A DNA stretch of 49,592 nucleotides, from positions 1 to 49,592 of the forward strand of contig JAODBM010000040.1 in the NCBI GenBank assembly GCA_025463985.1. Direction: 5' to 3'. This document shows, in pieces, positions 38,804 to 47,600 of this stretch (its first letter is position 1; every line of letters starts with the position of its first letter). Below the pieces are notes generated by a model. That model was not told the origin of the DNA. It made no database searches and saw nothing but the letters and a program-made list of their open reading frames with translations. A program made the position numbers and the translations under genes. The DNA is from Acidimicrobiales bacterium. GTDB taxonomy: Bacteria; Actinomycetota; Acidimicrobiia; Acidimicrobiales; Iamiaceae.

Positions 38804-39870
38804 GCGGCCCACTCGTCCTGATCGTGGGGGCCGGGGCCGCCCTGGCTCGGGGCCACGCGCGGCGCGGCCACGGTCGTGACCACGCGCTCGACGACCTGCT
38901 CGGGCGTCACGCCGTCGGCGATGGCGTCGTAGGTCAGCAGCACACGGTGGCGCAGGACGTCGCGGGACACGTCGTAGACGTCCTGCGGCAGCGCATAGCT
39001 GCGCCCGCGCATGAGGGCCAGCGCCCGGCTGGAGGCGAGGAGGCCGAGCGTCGCCCGCGGGCTGGCGCCGTGCGCCACCACGTTGGCGAGCTCGGGCAGC
39101 TGGTGCTCGGCCGGCTGGCGGGTCGCGAGCACGAGCCGCACGGCGTAGTCGAGGACCGCGTCATGGACGAACACGTCGTCGGCCGCGGCCTGCAGCCGGC
39201 GCAGGTCGCGCTCGTGCAGCACGGGCCGGGCGACGGGGCGGTGGGTGCCCATGCGGCGGGCGATCTCCGCCTCCTCACGGGCGTTCGGGTAGTCGACGAG
39301 CACCTTCATCAGGAAGCGGTCGCGCTGCGCCTCGGGCAGCGGGTACACGCCCTCGCTCTCGATCGGGTTCTGCGTCGCGAGCACCATGAACGGGTCGGGC
39401 ACGGGGTGGGTGACGCCGCCGATCGAGACGTGGCCCTCGGCCATGACCTCCAGCAGCGCGGACTGCACCTTGGCCGGCGCCCGGTTGATCTCGTCGGCCA
39501 GGACCACGTTGGCGAACACGGGCCCGAGCTCGACGTCGAACGCCTCCCGGGAGGGCCGGTAGACGCGGGTCCCCACGAGGTCGGAGGGCACGAGGTCGGG
39601 CGTGAACTGGATGCGGGCGAACGAGCCACCGAGGATCGTGGCCACCGTCTCGGCGGCCAGCGTCTTGGCGAGGCCGGGGGCGCCTTCGAGCAGGCAGTGG
39701 CCGCGACCGAGCCAGCACACGAAGAGGCGCTCGAGCATCTGGTCCTGCCCCACGAGGATCCGCTTGGCCTCGAAGAGCGCGGTCTCGAGCACCTCTTGCG
39801 GGCTGGCGACCGCGTCGGGAGGAGCGGCAGGGTGTGCGGCGTCGCGGTGCGGGTCGCTGGGGGTGGGCAT
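38800..39870 (-). CDS. MoxR-type AAA+ ATPase
   Basis: This 356-residue AAA+ ATPase has Walker A GAPGLAKT near residue 60, Walker B VVLADEINRAP near 122 and sensor 1 ATQNPIESEGVYPLPEAQRDRF. MoxR ATPases act as chaperones for VWA-domain partners, which are encoded just downstream. ATG 39870 follows GAGGAG with 8-base spacing. It is the first gene of the four-gene unit, and a 182-base gap separates it from plsC upstream. Confidence 0.93.
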   Translation of the reverse strand: MPTPSDPHRDAAHPAAPPDAVASPQEVLETALFEAKRILVGQDQMLERLFVCWLGRGHCLLEGAPGLAKTLAAETVATILGGSFARIQFTPDLVPSDLVGTRVYRPSREAFDVELGPVFANVVLADEINRAPAKVQSALLEVMAEGHVSIGGVTHPVPDPFMVLATQNPIESEGVYPLPEAQRDRFLMKVLVDYPNAREEAEIARRMGTHRPVARPVLHERDLRRLQAAADDVFVHDAVLDYAVRLVLATRQPAEHQLPELANVVAHGASPRATLGLLASSRALALMRGRSYALPQDVYDVSRDVLRHRVLLTYDAIADGVTPEQVVERVVTTVAAPRVAPSQGGPGPHDQDEWAA

Positions 39871-40052
39871 GCGGGTGCTCCTCGGAGTCGGCGTCGAGTG
39901 GGGCGCAGGCGGTTGGCGACCCGGACGAGGAGGACGGCTCCTCGCCCTGGAGGCCATCGTCGGGCTCAGACCCTGGAACTCCCGCTGAGCAACCTGTGAA
40001 CTTGCCGAGAGCCCACACCCACCTTTACCTGGGCTTTCGCGCCGGACGAGGG

Positions 40053-40733
40053 TCAGCGCCCGGTGCTGGCCTCGGCCATGAGGCGGCGGATCTCGGCCAT
40101 GACCTGCTCGGTGTTCGCCTCGTGATCGTCTCCGGCCAGCACCAGCACCTCGTCGGCCACGTTGACCACGACGATCTTGCGGCGGAACGGGTTGAGCCGG
40201 GGCAGCCAGCGGTTCGAGGGCCACACCTTCTCGGTGCCGACCAGGGCCGCCGGCACGACCACGGTCCCCGCGGCGACTGCGAGGCGGGCCACGCCGGTGT
40301 AGGCCCGTCCGGTGCTGAGCGGCTGCTCGGGGTCCCAGTGCAGCCGACCTTCCGGCATGATCAGCACCGGTGCGCCGGCGGCGAGCGTCGCCAACGCCGG
40401 CTCGAGCGCGCCGCCCCGGCCCTGGCCGCGGTCGACGGGGATCGAGCCGATGGCCCGCGCGAACGGCGCCGTCCAACGACCGTCCACGTACTTCCGGGCG
40501 ATGAGCAGGCGCGGGTACTTCCGGAAGTGGTGCAGCGTGATCAGGCCCGCGACCACGTCGAACAGGCTGCGGTGGTTGCAGGCGATGACGCCGACCTTCA
40601 GGTCCTTGGCGCAGGCGCCACCGCGGATCTCGTAGCGGATGAACGGGGCCGTCAACAGCCGGGCCACCCGGGCGAGCACGGCCAGGGTCCGGTCGGGACC
40701 GAGCCGCCGCCTCCTCGAACTGGTCTCGTGCAC
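40053..40733 (-). CDS. 1-acyl-glycerol-3-phosphate acyltransferase-like protein (PlsC family)
   Basis: This 226-residue protein has ACNHRSLFDV (HX4D, near residue 52), SIPVDRGQG, LIMPEGRL and a hydrophobic PAALVGTEK strand. It should transfer acyl groups in phospholipid or lipid synthesis. It starts at GTG 40733, with GAGAGGG about 11 bases upstream. It is divergent from the patatin-like gene and upstream of moxR on the same strand, but the 182-base gap makes a shared operon uncertain. Confidence 0.9.
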   Translation of the reverse strand: MHETSSRRRRLGPDRTLAVLARVARLLTAPFIRYEIRGGACAKDLKVGVIACNHRSLFDVVAGLITLHHFRKYPRLLIARKYVDGRWTAPFARAIGSIPVDRGQGRGGALEPALATLAAGAPVLIMPEGRLHWDPEQPLSTGRAYTGVARLAVAAGTVVVPAALVGTEKVWPSNRWLPRLNPFRRKIVVVNVADEVLVLAGDDHEANTEQVMAEIRRLMAEASTGR

Positions 40734-40770
40734 GCGCCCGTCGCCCTCTCGATCTTTGCCCGTTCCGCAA

Positions 40771-40798
40771 TTGTGGCCGCAACCTTGGCTTGTAGGGT
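40771..40798 (+). promoter_or_regulatory. Putative promoter for the patatin leader
   Basis: TTGTGG (40771-40776) and TAGGGT (40793-40798) are separated by 16 bases, and the leader ORF starts 28 bases after the -10 box. This gives a normal 5' UTR with Shine-Dalgarno, unlike the leaderless genes. Confidence 0.4.
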
Positions 40799-40826
40799 TT
40801 CGCCAGTCGAGCGGGAGGTCGCACCG

Positions 40827-40874
40827 ATGCAGGGGGAGCCCATCGAGTCACCGGCGGCGGGGTGGGTCGGGTGA
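40827..40874 (+). CDS. 15-residue leader ORF overlapping the patatin start
   Basis: ATG 40827 follows GGGAGG (about 9-base spacing) and encodes MQGEPIESPAAGWVG. Its TGA at 40872-40874 overlaps GTG 40871 (GTGA) of the patatin gene. The patatin start has no Shine-Dalgarno of its own, so coupling is plausible. It may be chance. Confidence 0.4.
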   Translation: MQGEPIESPAAGWVG

Positions 40875-41950
40875 CCGAGTCGGAGACGGCGTCCGGTCAC
40901 CGAGGGTGGTTCCACCGGCGGCACGAGGCCGCCGCGGCCGCCGCGGACGTGGTCGAGGCGGTGGTGGCGCCCGGTGGCGGCGCCGACGCTCCGCCGAGCC
41001 GGCGCGTGCGCAAGGTGCTGTCCATCGACGGCGGCGGCATCCGCGGGATCATCCCGGCGATGATCCTGGCCGACATCGAGAAGCGCACCGGCAAGCGCAC
41101 GGCCGAGCTGTTCGACCTGGTGGCCGGCACGTCCACCGGCGGCATCATCGCCCTCGGCACCGGGCTCGCGGGCCCGGACGGCAAGCCGGCGTTCGCCGCC
41201 GACGACGCCGTGCGCCTCTACGAGGAGCTCGGCAGCAAGATCTTCGCCCGCTCGCGCCGCGACACCCTGCGCAGCATGGGCGCGCTGCTCCACGAGAAGT
41301 ACCCCGCGCATGGTCTCGAGGAGGTGCTCGAGACCACGTTCGGTGACGCCCGGCTGAGCGAGACCGTGACCGACGTGCTGGTCACGGCCTACGAGCTCAC
41401 CCGGCGCGAGACGTTCATCTTCAGCACCCGCACGGCCCGCGCCAACCCCAACATGGACTTCCCGCTGCGCGTGGCGGCCCGGGCCACGACCGCGGCCCCG
41501 ACGTTCTTCGAGCCCGCGCTGGTCACCGACTTCGACGGCCGCACCAGCGTCTTCATCGACGGGGCCGTGTTCGCCAACAGCCCGGCGATGTGCGCGTTCG
41601 CCGAGGTCGAGTCCCACCATCCCGAGGACGACCTGCTGATCGTCTCGATCGGCGCCGGATCGATGACTCGCTCCTTCGAGTACGACCACGTGCGGGACTG
41701 GGGGGCGGCGCAGTGGGCTCGGCCGATCCTGAACATCGTGATCGACGGGGCGAGCGAGGGGGTCGACCTCCAGCTGCGCCAGCTGCTGGGTCCCGAGCGC
41801 TACTTCCGGTTCCAGGTCCCGCTGCACCGCGGCAACGACGACCTCGACGACGTGCGACCCGAGAACGTGCGTGAGCTGAAGGCGACCGCGGCCAAGCAGA
41901 TCGTCGATTCGGCGGCCCAGCTCGACGCCGTCTGCGAGCGCCTCGTCTGA
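40871..41950 (+). CDS. Patatin-like phospholipase
   Basis: This 359-residue protein has a patatin acyl-hydrolase domain. The oxyanion loop is SIDGGGIRGIIP near residue 53, followed by the nucleophile elbow LVAGTSTGGIIALG (Ser near 82) and the catalytic Asp in FIDGAVFANSP near 233. It should hydrolyse acyl ester bonds of phospholipids or neutral lipids. The domain resembles CapV of CBASS, but no CD-NTase is present, so I call it a general lipase. GTG 40871 is chosen because of the GTGA overlap with a leader ORF; GTG 40862 is also in frame. It ends 6 bases before an inverted hairpin element. Confidence 0.9.
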   Translation: MTESETASGHRGWFHRRHEAAAAAADVVEAVVAPGGGADAPPSRRVRKVLSIDGGGIRGIIPAMILADIEKRTGKRTAELFDLVAGTSTGGIIALGTGLAGPDGKPAFAADDAVRLYEELGSKIFARSRRDTLRSMGALLHEKYPAHGLEEVLETTFGDARLSETVTDVLVTAYELTRRETFIFSTRTARANPNMDFPLRVAARATTAAPTFFEPALVTDFDGRTSVFIDGAVFANSPAMCAFAEVESHHPEDDLLIVSIGAGSMTRSFEYDHVRDWGAAQWARPILNIVIDGASEGVDLQLRQLLGPERYFRFQVPLHRGNDDLDDVRPENVRELKATAAKQIVDSAAQLDAVCERLV

Positions 41951-41956
41951 CGCACC

Positions 41957-42008
41957 CGAACTGGGTGGGGATCGCGTCGCTCCGACGACGCCGTTGCCAC
42001 CCACTTCG
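41957..42008 (-). repeat. 52-nt two-tier hairpin element, copy 6 (inverted)
   Basis: On the minus strand the arms are CGAAGTGGGTGG and CCACCCAGTTCG, again with a G-G mismatch at pair 5. The inner stem is GCGTCG/CGACGC, with both base identities changed relative to copies 1-5 but pairing preserved. It lies between convergent patatin and YhgE/Pip-like genes. Confidence 0.82.
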
Positions 42009-42016
42009 AGGGTCGG

Positions 42017-43303
42017 TCAGGTGATCCCGCTCGGCCGCGGGGCCCGAGCGCGCGTCGTGGCGCCCGCGCGCAGCGAGGGCCGTCGGCCGATGGCCCAGGC
42101 GGACGCCGCTCCCACGACCAACGCACCGACGAACCAGGCCACGAGCACCGCGACCGCTCGACCGAGGCCGGCCGCCGAACGGCCGTCGTAGAACGCGATC
42201 GCGCGCATGCCGTCGGTCAGGTAGTGCATCGGGTGCCAGCTCGAGACGAAGCGGAAGAAGCCCGGAAGGGCCTCGACCGGATACACGCCGAGCGACGACG
42301 GCACGCCGAAGATCGTCGTGAACATCACGCCCAGCAGCTCGCCGCCGATGCCGAACAGCGTGAGGAACACGAGCGTGACGAGCGCGATCGTGCTGGCGCC
42401 GAGCGCGGCCAGCAGGCCGACCTTCCACCCGCCGGACGAGCGCATGCCGAGGATGCCGACCGCAGTGATCGCGATCGCGACGCCACCGAGCGACGCGCCG
42501 GAGACCGCGATCACCGCCTTGGCCGCCCAGGTCACGAGCGGCCGCTCGATCCCCGACTCGAGGTGGATGTCCTGGCCGAGCAGCTCGAGGTGCTCGGTGC
42601 CCCGCAGCAGGTCGACCGCGATGCTCGCCAGGCTGGCCGAGAGGAACCCGGTGAGCGTGGCCATGACCGCGGTGTAGAAGGGCGCGAGCCCCCGGCCCGT
42701 CTTCCCGGTGATGGCGACGACCGCCACGCGGTGCGCGACCACCGGGTTGCCGATGGCCGCCGCGCCGGGGGGCGAGATCTTGAGGTGGAACGACTCCAGC
42801 ACGCCCACCAGCTCGCGGTTCACCGTGGTCGCGACCTCGCGGACCACCTGCTCGGTCACGGTGGCGAACAGCTGGGTCTGGAACAGGCCGGCGCCGTCGT
42901 TGGCCAGCAGGTCGAGCGCGGCCGGGGGCGCGGTGCCGCCCGTCGTGCCCAGCCGGCCGATGGCGCGGGACATGCCGGCGGGCACCGCGATCGCACCGAT
43001 CAGGTGGTCATCGCGCAGGTCGCGCAGGGCGGCGGCGCGGCTCTGATACACGACCCACGTCACCTCGCGGTGGACGCTCCCGAGCAGCTGGCGGGTGATC
43101 TGGCGGCCGGCGTCGATGTGCTGGCCGGCGACGTCGACCGGGTGGTCCTCGTCGATCACCCCGATGCGCACGCCCTTGAGGTGGCCGACCGGGTCGAGGA
43201 AGCCGCCCAGGTAGCTGAGCGTCATCACCATGCCGAGCAGCCCGCAGAGGACCACGGCGGACCAGGCCAACGGCTTGCGCAGGACCGCCCCGATTCCCTC
43301 CAC
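42017..43303 (-). CDS. YhgE/Pip or DUF3533-like ABC-2-type membrane protein
   Basis: This 428-residue protein has one N-terminal membrane helix and a long extracytoplasmic region with GVIDEDHPVDVAGQHIDAG. Five or so helices lie in the C-terminal half and include SSWHPMHYLTDGMRAIAFYDG, the signature of the SNG1/YhgE/Pip group. Members are linked to phage infection, drug export or secretion, but the transported substrate is unknown. GTG 43303 is preceded by the minus-strand box TAACCT and 8 bases, consistent with a leaderless start. The stop is 8 bases from hairpin copy 6. Confidence 0.85.
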   Translation of the reverse strand: MEGIGAVLRKPLAWSAVVLCGLLGMVMTLSYLGGFLDPVGHLKGVRIGVIDEDHPVDVAGQHIDAGRQITRQLLGSVHREVTWVVYQSRAAALRDLRDDHLIGAIAVPAGMSRAIGRLGTTGGTAPPAALDLLANDGAGLFQTQLFATVTEQVVREVATTVNRELVGVLESFHLKISPPGAAAIGNPVVAHRVAVVAITGKTGRGLAPFYTAVMATLTGFLSASLASIAVDLLRGTEHLELLGQDIHLESGIERPLVTWAAKAVIAVSGASLGGVAIAITAVGILGMRSSGGWKVGLLAALGASTIALVTLVFLTLFGIGGELLGVMFTTIFGVPSSLGVYPVEALPGFFRFVSSWHPMHYLTDGMRAIAFYDGRSAAGLGRAVAVLVAWFVGALVVGAASAWAIGRRPSLRAGATTRARAPRPSGIT

Positions 43304-43311
43304 GGCCGCGC

Positions 43312-43317
43312 AGGTTA
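43312..43317 (-). promoter_or_regulatory. Putative leaderless -10 box (TAACCT) for the YhgE/Pip-like gene
   Basis: On the minus strand TAACCT is followed by 8 bases and then GTG 43303. No Shine-Dalgarno is visible. Confidence 0.4.
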
Positions 43318-43435
43318 GGCGGGGTCCCGGACCCCTGGCCCGCGAAGTCGCTCACGATCGCGGCGGCCCGGGCGCGCGGTGCGATCGCGCCCGCGACGGT
43401 TCTGGCCCTTCCCGTCGGGCCTGTTCGCGGCGATC

Positions 43436-44584
43436 ATGGCGGGCATGGGCCGGGCTGAGGCAGGGGACGGGGGCGTCGATGTCGACGCGCTCGCGGCCGC
43501 GGGGCTGATCGAGCCGGGCGCGCCCGGCGCGCTGGAGCGGCTGGGGCTGCTGCAGCACCTCGCCGCGCGTGGGGCGACGATCGACCAGATGGTGGCGGCG
43601 GCCCGCTCGGACCGGTTGACGGCGCTGGCCGCCGATCTTGTGATGTTCCCCGACCTCGAGCGGATCACCGTCGAGGCTGCCGCCGAGCTGCTGCGCATGG
43701 ACGTCGACCGCCTTCGGCGGGTGCGGCTCGCGATCGGCTTGCCGCTCGACGGCGACGACCCCACGCCCCTGACCACCGGCGACCTCGAGACCCTGGCCGC
43801 CTTCGAGCTGGGTGCCGCCGTGTTCGGGGACGCGGCGACGCTGCAGTACTCCCGCGTGATCGGGAGCGCGGCGGCGCGCCTCGCCGAGGCCGCCGTCCAG
43901 CTGTTCAACCACGAGGCCGGCCCGCGCCTCGCGAGCGAGAACGCGAGCGAGGTCGAGCGGGCCAAAGCCAGCGAGGACGCCATCGAGGCCCTCCAGGTCG
44001 TGCCGGACGTGTTTCGCACCCTGCTCATGCAGCACACGTTGCTGGCCATCCGCCGGTCGTCCCTCGAGCAGATCGACGACGACTACGAGAGCGTCCACGC
44101 CGCGGTCGGGTTCGTCGACCTCGTCGGCTCGACCGCCTGGGCCCAGGAGCTGTCGCCGGCCGAGCTCGGGCGCGCGCTCGTCGAGTTCGAGACGGCGGCG
44201 TTCGACGCGGCCTGCCGTCACGGCGGGCGCGTGGTCAAGCTCATCGGGGACGAGGCGATGTTCGCGGCGCCCGATCCCTATGCGGCCTGCCACATCGGGC
44301 TCGAGCTGTGCGCCCTCGTCGAGGTGCACCCGATCCTGCCGTCGGCACGCGGTGGCGTCGCCTGCGGACCCGTCACCGCCCGTGACGGCGACTACTTCGG
44401 GTCGGTGGTCAACCTCGCGTCCCGCACGGTGCACGTCGCCGAGCCGAGCACGATGGTGATCACCGACGTCGTGGCACAGGTCCTGGACGGGCGCTCGCAC
44501 CCGTGGCAGGTCGAGGCGCTGCCGCCGACAGAGATCCGGGGCTTCGCCGAGCTCCAGACCTTGCACCTGCTGCGCCACCGCTGA
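43436..44584 (+). CDS. Class III adenylate/guanylate cyclase with N-terminal regulatory domain (Rv1264-like)
   Basis: This 382-residue protein has an N-terminal helical part (about 1-200) resembling the autoinhibitory domain of the pH-sensing mycobacterial cyclase Rv1264. The catalytic domain follows. Metal-binding Asp residues lie in GFVDLVGSTAWAQ and KLIGDEAMFAA, and the substrate and transition-state residues in GDYFGSVVNLASR (Asn and Arg). All appear intact, so cAMP synthesis is likely. The Asp in the DGDYFGS region fits adenylate specificity. Starts at ATG 43436 or 43445 are possible. It stands beside the large secreted repeat protein and the YhgE/Pip-like gene, with no evident functional link. 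Confidence 0.87.
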   Translation: MAGMGRAEAGDGGVDVDALAAAGLIEPGAPGALERLGLLQHLAARGATIDQMVAAARSDRLTALAADLVMFPDLERITVEAAAELLRMDVDRLRRVRLAIGLPLDGDDPTPLTTGDLETLAAFELGAAVFGDAATLQYSRVIGSAAARLAEAAVQLFNHEAGPRLASENASEVERAKASEDAIEALQVVPDVFRTLLMQHTLLAIRRSSLEQIDDDYESVHAAVGFVDLVGSTAWAQELSPAELGRALVEFETAAFDAACRHGGRVVKLIGDEAMFAAPDPYAACHIGLELCALVEVHPILPSARGGVACGPVTARDGDYFGSVVNLASRTVHVAEPSTMVITDVVAQVLDGRSHPWQVEALPPTEIRGFAELQTLHLLRHR

Positions 44585-44669
44585 CCCGACCCAGCGTCCG
44601 CAGGGGCCCACGAGTACGGTTCCGACGGCGATTCCCTGAGTGGGCGCCGGGCGAAAGTTCGGGGAGACG

Positions 44670-47600
44670 GTGGGTCTGGGACCACGGCATCCGGGGCGGC
44701 GGTGGGCGCGGTCAGGCGCCGGTCGGGCCGCGGGACCGCGGCGCGGCGCTCCTCGCGGTGCGGTGCTGGTCGTCGCGCTCGTGCTCGGCGCGTCCGCCGC
44801 CGCGACGCTGCTGGCCATCGGGTTCGGTCGCCCCGCGGCGGGCGGGCCGGTCTGCACGAAGTCGTGGGCCGCGGCCACCAGCGGCGATTGGTCCGACGGC
44901 ACGAAGTGGAGCCCAGCCGGTGCGCCGGCGTCCGGCGACGACGTCTGCGTGACCGTGGCCGGGACGTACACGGTCACCGTGCACCAGAACGTCGGCGCCA
45001 ACTCGCTCGCCGTCGGCGCCACCAGCGGCGGCGGCACGGCCACGGTGGTCGTCGAGGCCGTGGGGTGCGGCGGCGGCTTCAACACCGAGCTGCACGTGTC
45101 CACCACGATCGACGTGAACGCGCGCGGCCACCTCGACGAGTCCAGCACCGGCTGCGGCGGCAACTACGCGCTGCTCCAAGCTGGCGGCCTCGTCACGGTG
45201 GACGGCGCGCTGTCCACCAGCGCGGGTGCCGGCGGCATCCGCTACCTGCGGGCCAGCGTGCTCAACCACGGCACGCTGACGCTGGGCGCCAACCCCACGC
45301 TCGAGGATTCCGGCGGGACGCTCACGAACCAGGGCACGGTCAACGTCACCGGTGACTGGCGGGCACAGGGCACCACGATCGTGACCAACACGAGCGGGAG
45401 CATGATCAGCTCGGGCGCGGGGCGGCTGACCGTCAGCGGCGCCACGTTCAACGAGGGCGGCGGCGCCACGGGCGGCCCGAACCCCGTCGTCATCGACGGC
45501 GCGACCCTGAACCTGTCGGGCTCGGGGACGGCGGCGCACTTCACGGTCCACAACTCCGCCACCCTCACCGGAACCCTCGCCGCGAGCCGGTCGATCGACG
45601 TCGAGGCCGCGGGCTGCGGCGGCGGGTTCAACACCGAGGCGCACGTGAGCGGCGCGTTCACCAACGCCGGCACGATCACGTTGACCTCCACCGGCTGCGG
45701 CGGCAACTACGCCCTCCTCTCAGCCAACGCGCCGTTCACCAACAGCGGCACGTTCACGTCCGCGGCCGGGGCCGGCGGCCTCCGCTACCTGCGGGCCGAC
45801 GTGATCAACACCGGCACCATCGCCACCGACACGCTGACGCACTACGACCAGGGTTCGACGACGCTCACCAACCAGGGGACGATCGACCTGCTGGCCGGCG
45901 CCCAGCTCCAGCTGAGCGCCTCGCGGCTGCGCAACCTGGCCGGCGGCTCGGTCACCTCCGTCGGGACGGGCCAGCTGGTGAGCACGCCGGGCAGCACGTT
46001 CGAGCAGGGGGCGGGCACGACGAGCGGCAGCCAGCCGGTGCTGATCGACGGCGCCGCGCTGCAGTTCAGCGGGCCCGGGAACGGCTCGTTCGTGGTGCAC
46101 AACTCCGCCTCGCTCTCCGGCGACGTGCCGGCCGGCGACCAGGTCACCATCGAGGCGCTCGGCTGCGGTGGCGGCTTCAACACCGCGCTGACGGGGGCCG
46201 GCTCGTTCACGAACGCCGGGTCGATCTCGCTCACCTCGAGCGGGTGCGGCGGCAACTACGCCCTGTTCCAGACGAGCGGCACGGTCACCAACGACGGCAC
46301 GATCTCCTCGCTCGCCGGCGCCGGCGGGCCGCGCTACTTGCGGGCCTCGGTCCTCAACCACGGCACCTTGGCCGTGTCGCAGCCCCTGAGCTACGACCTG
46401 GGTGGGTCGGTGCTGACCAACACCGGATCGATCACGGCCAGCGACGTGTTGATGGGCGCTGGCGCGACGCGGATCGCGAACCTGGCGGGCAGCGTGTCCG
46501 CCTCCGGCGCGGGCCGGGTGCAGGTCTCGGGCGGCACGGTCTTCGAGCAGGGCGGCGGCTCGGTCACGGGCAATCCGGTCGCGGTCGAGTCGAGCGGGCT
46601 CGCCTTCAGCGGCGCGGGCACCGGATCGTTCCTGGTGCACGGGAGCAGCGCGCTGGCCGGCGACGTGCCGTCGGGCGCGGTCGTCACGGTCGAGGCCGTC
46701 GGTTGCGGCGGCGGCTTCAACACGTCGCTGTTCGGGAGCGGCCCGTTCACGAACGCGGGGTCGATCTCGCTGACGTCGACCGGCTGCGGCGGCAACTACG
46801 CGCTGTTCCAGACGGCCGGCACGATCACCAACGACGGCACGATCACGTCAGCAGCGGGCGCCGGCGGCGCGCGCTACCTCCGGGCGTCCGTGCTCAACCA
46901 CGGCACCCTGTCGGTCGCGTCGGACCTCAACTACGACCTGTCCGGTGCGGTGCTGACCAACACGGGGACCGTGTCCGCCACGCACGTGCTGGCCGCATCG
47001 GGCAGCACCCGCATCCGGAACCTGGGCGGCACGGTGTCGGCGTCGGGGTCCGGCGTCGCGCTGGTCTCGGGCGGCGCGGTGTTCGAGCAGGGCAACGGCG
47101 CGGTCACCGGGAACCGGGTCGCGGTCGAGTCGAGCGGTCTCGAGTTCACGGGCACCGGCCCGGGCCCGTTCGTCATGCACGGGAGCAGCGTGCTGGCGGG
47201 TGACGTCCCCTCCGGCGACGTCGTCACGCTCGAGGCGCTGGGCTGCGGTGGCGGCTTCAACACCTCGGTCTTCGCAGGCGCCTCGTTCGTGAACGCGGGC
47301 TCGATCTCGCTGACCTCGTCGGGCTGCGGTGGCAACTACGCGCTGCTCCAGCTGGCGGGCACGATCACCAACGACGGGGCGATCTCGTCCGACGCGGGCA
47401 GCGGCGGGGCGCGCTACCTGCGGACCTCCGTGCTGAACCACGGGACGCTGACGGTCTCCCAGGGGCTCAACTACGACCAGGGCGGCGCGGTCCTGACCAA
47501 CCAGGGAACCGTGTCGGTCACGCAGGCCCTCGCCGCATCGGGCGCCACGCGCATTCGGAACCTGGCCGGCACCATCTCGGCGTCGGGGCCCGGGGTCGTG

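Noticed and set aside
40871-44584. CBASS-type defence (CapV-like patatin plus nucleotide cyclase)
   Set aside because: The cyclase is a class III adenylate cyclase type, not a CD-NTase, and it is separated from the patatin gene by a gene on the other strand.
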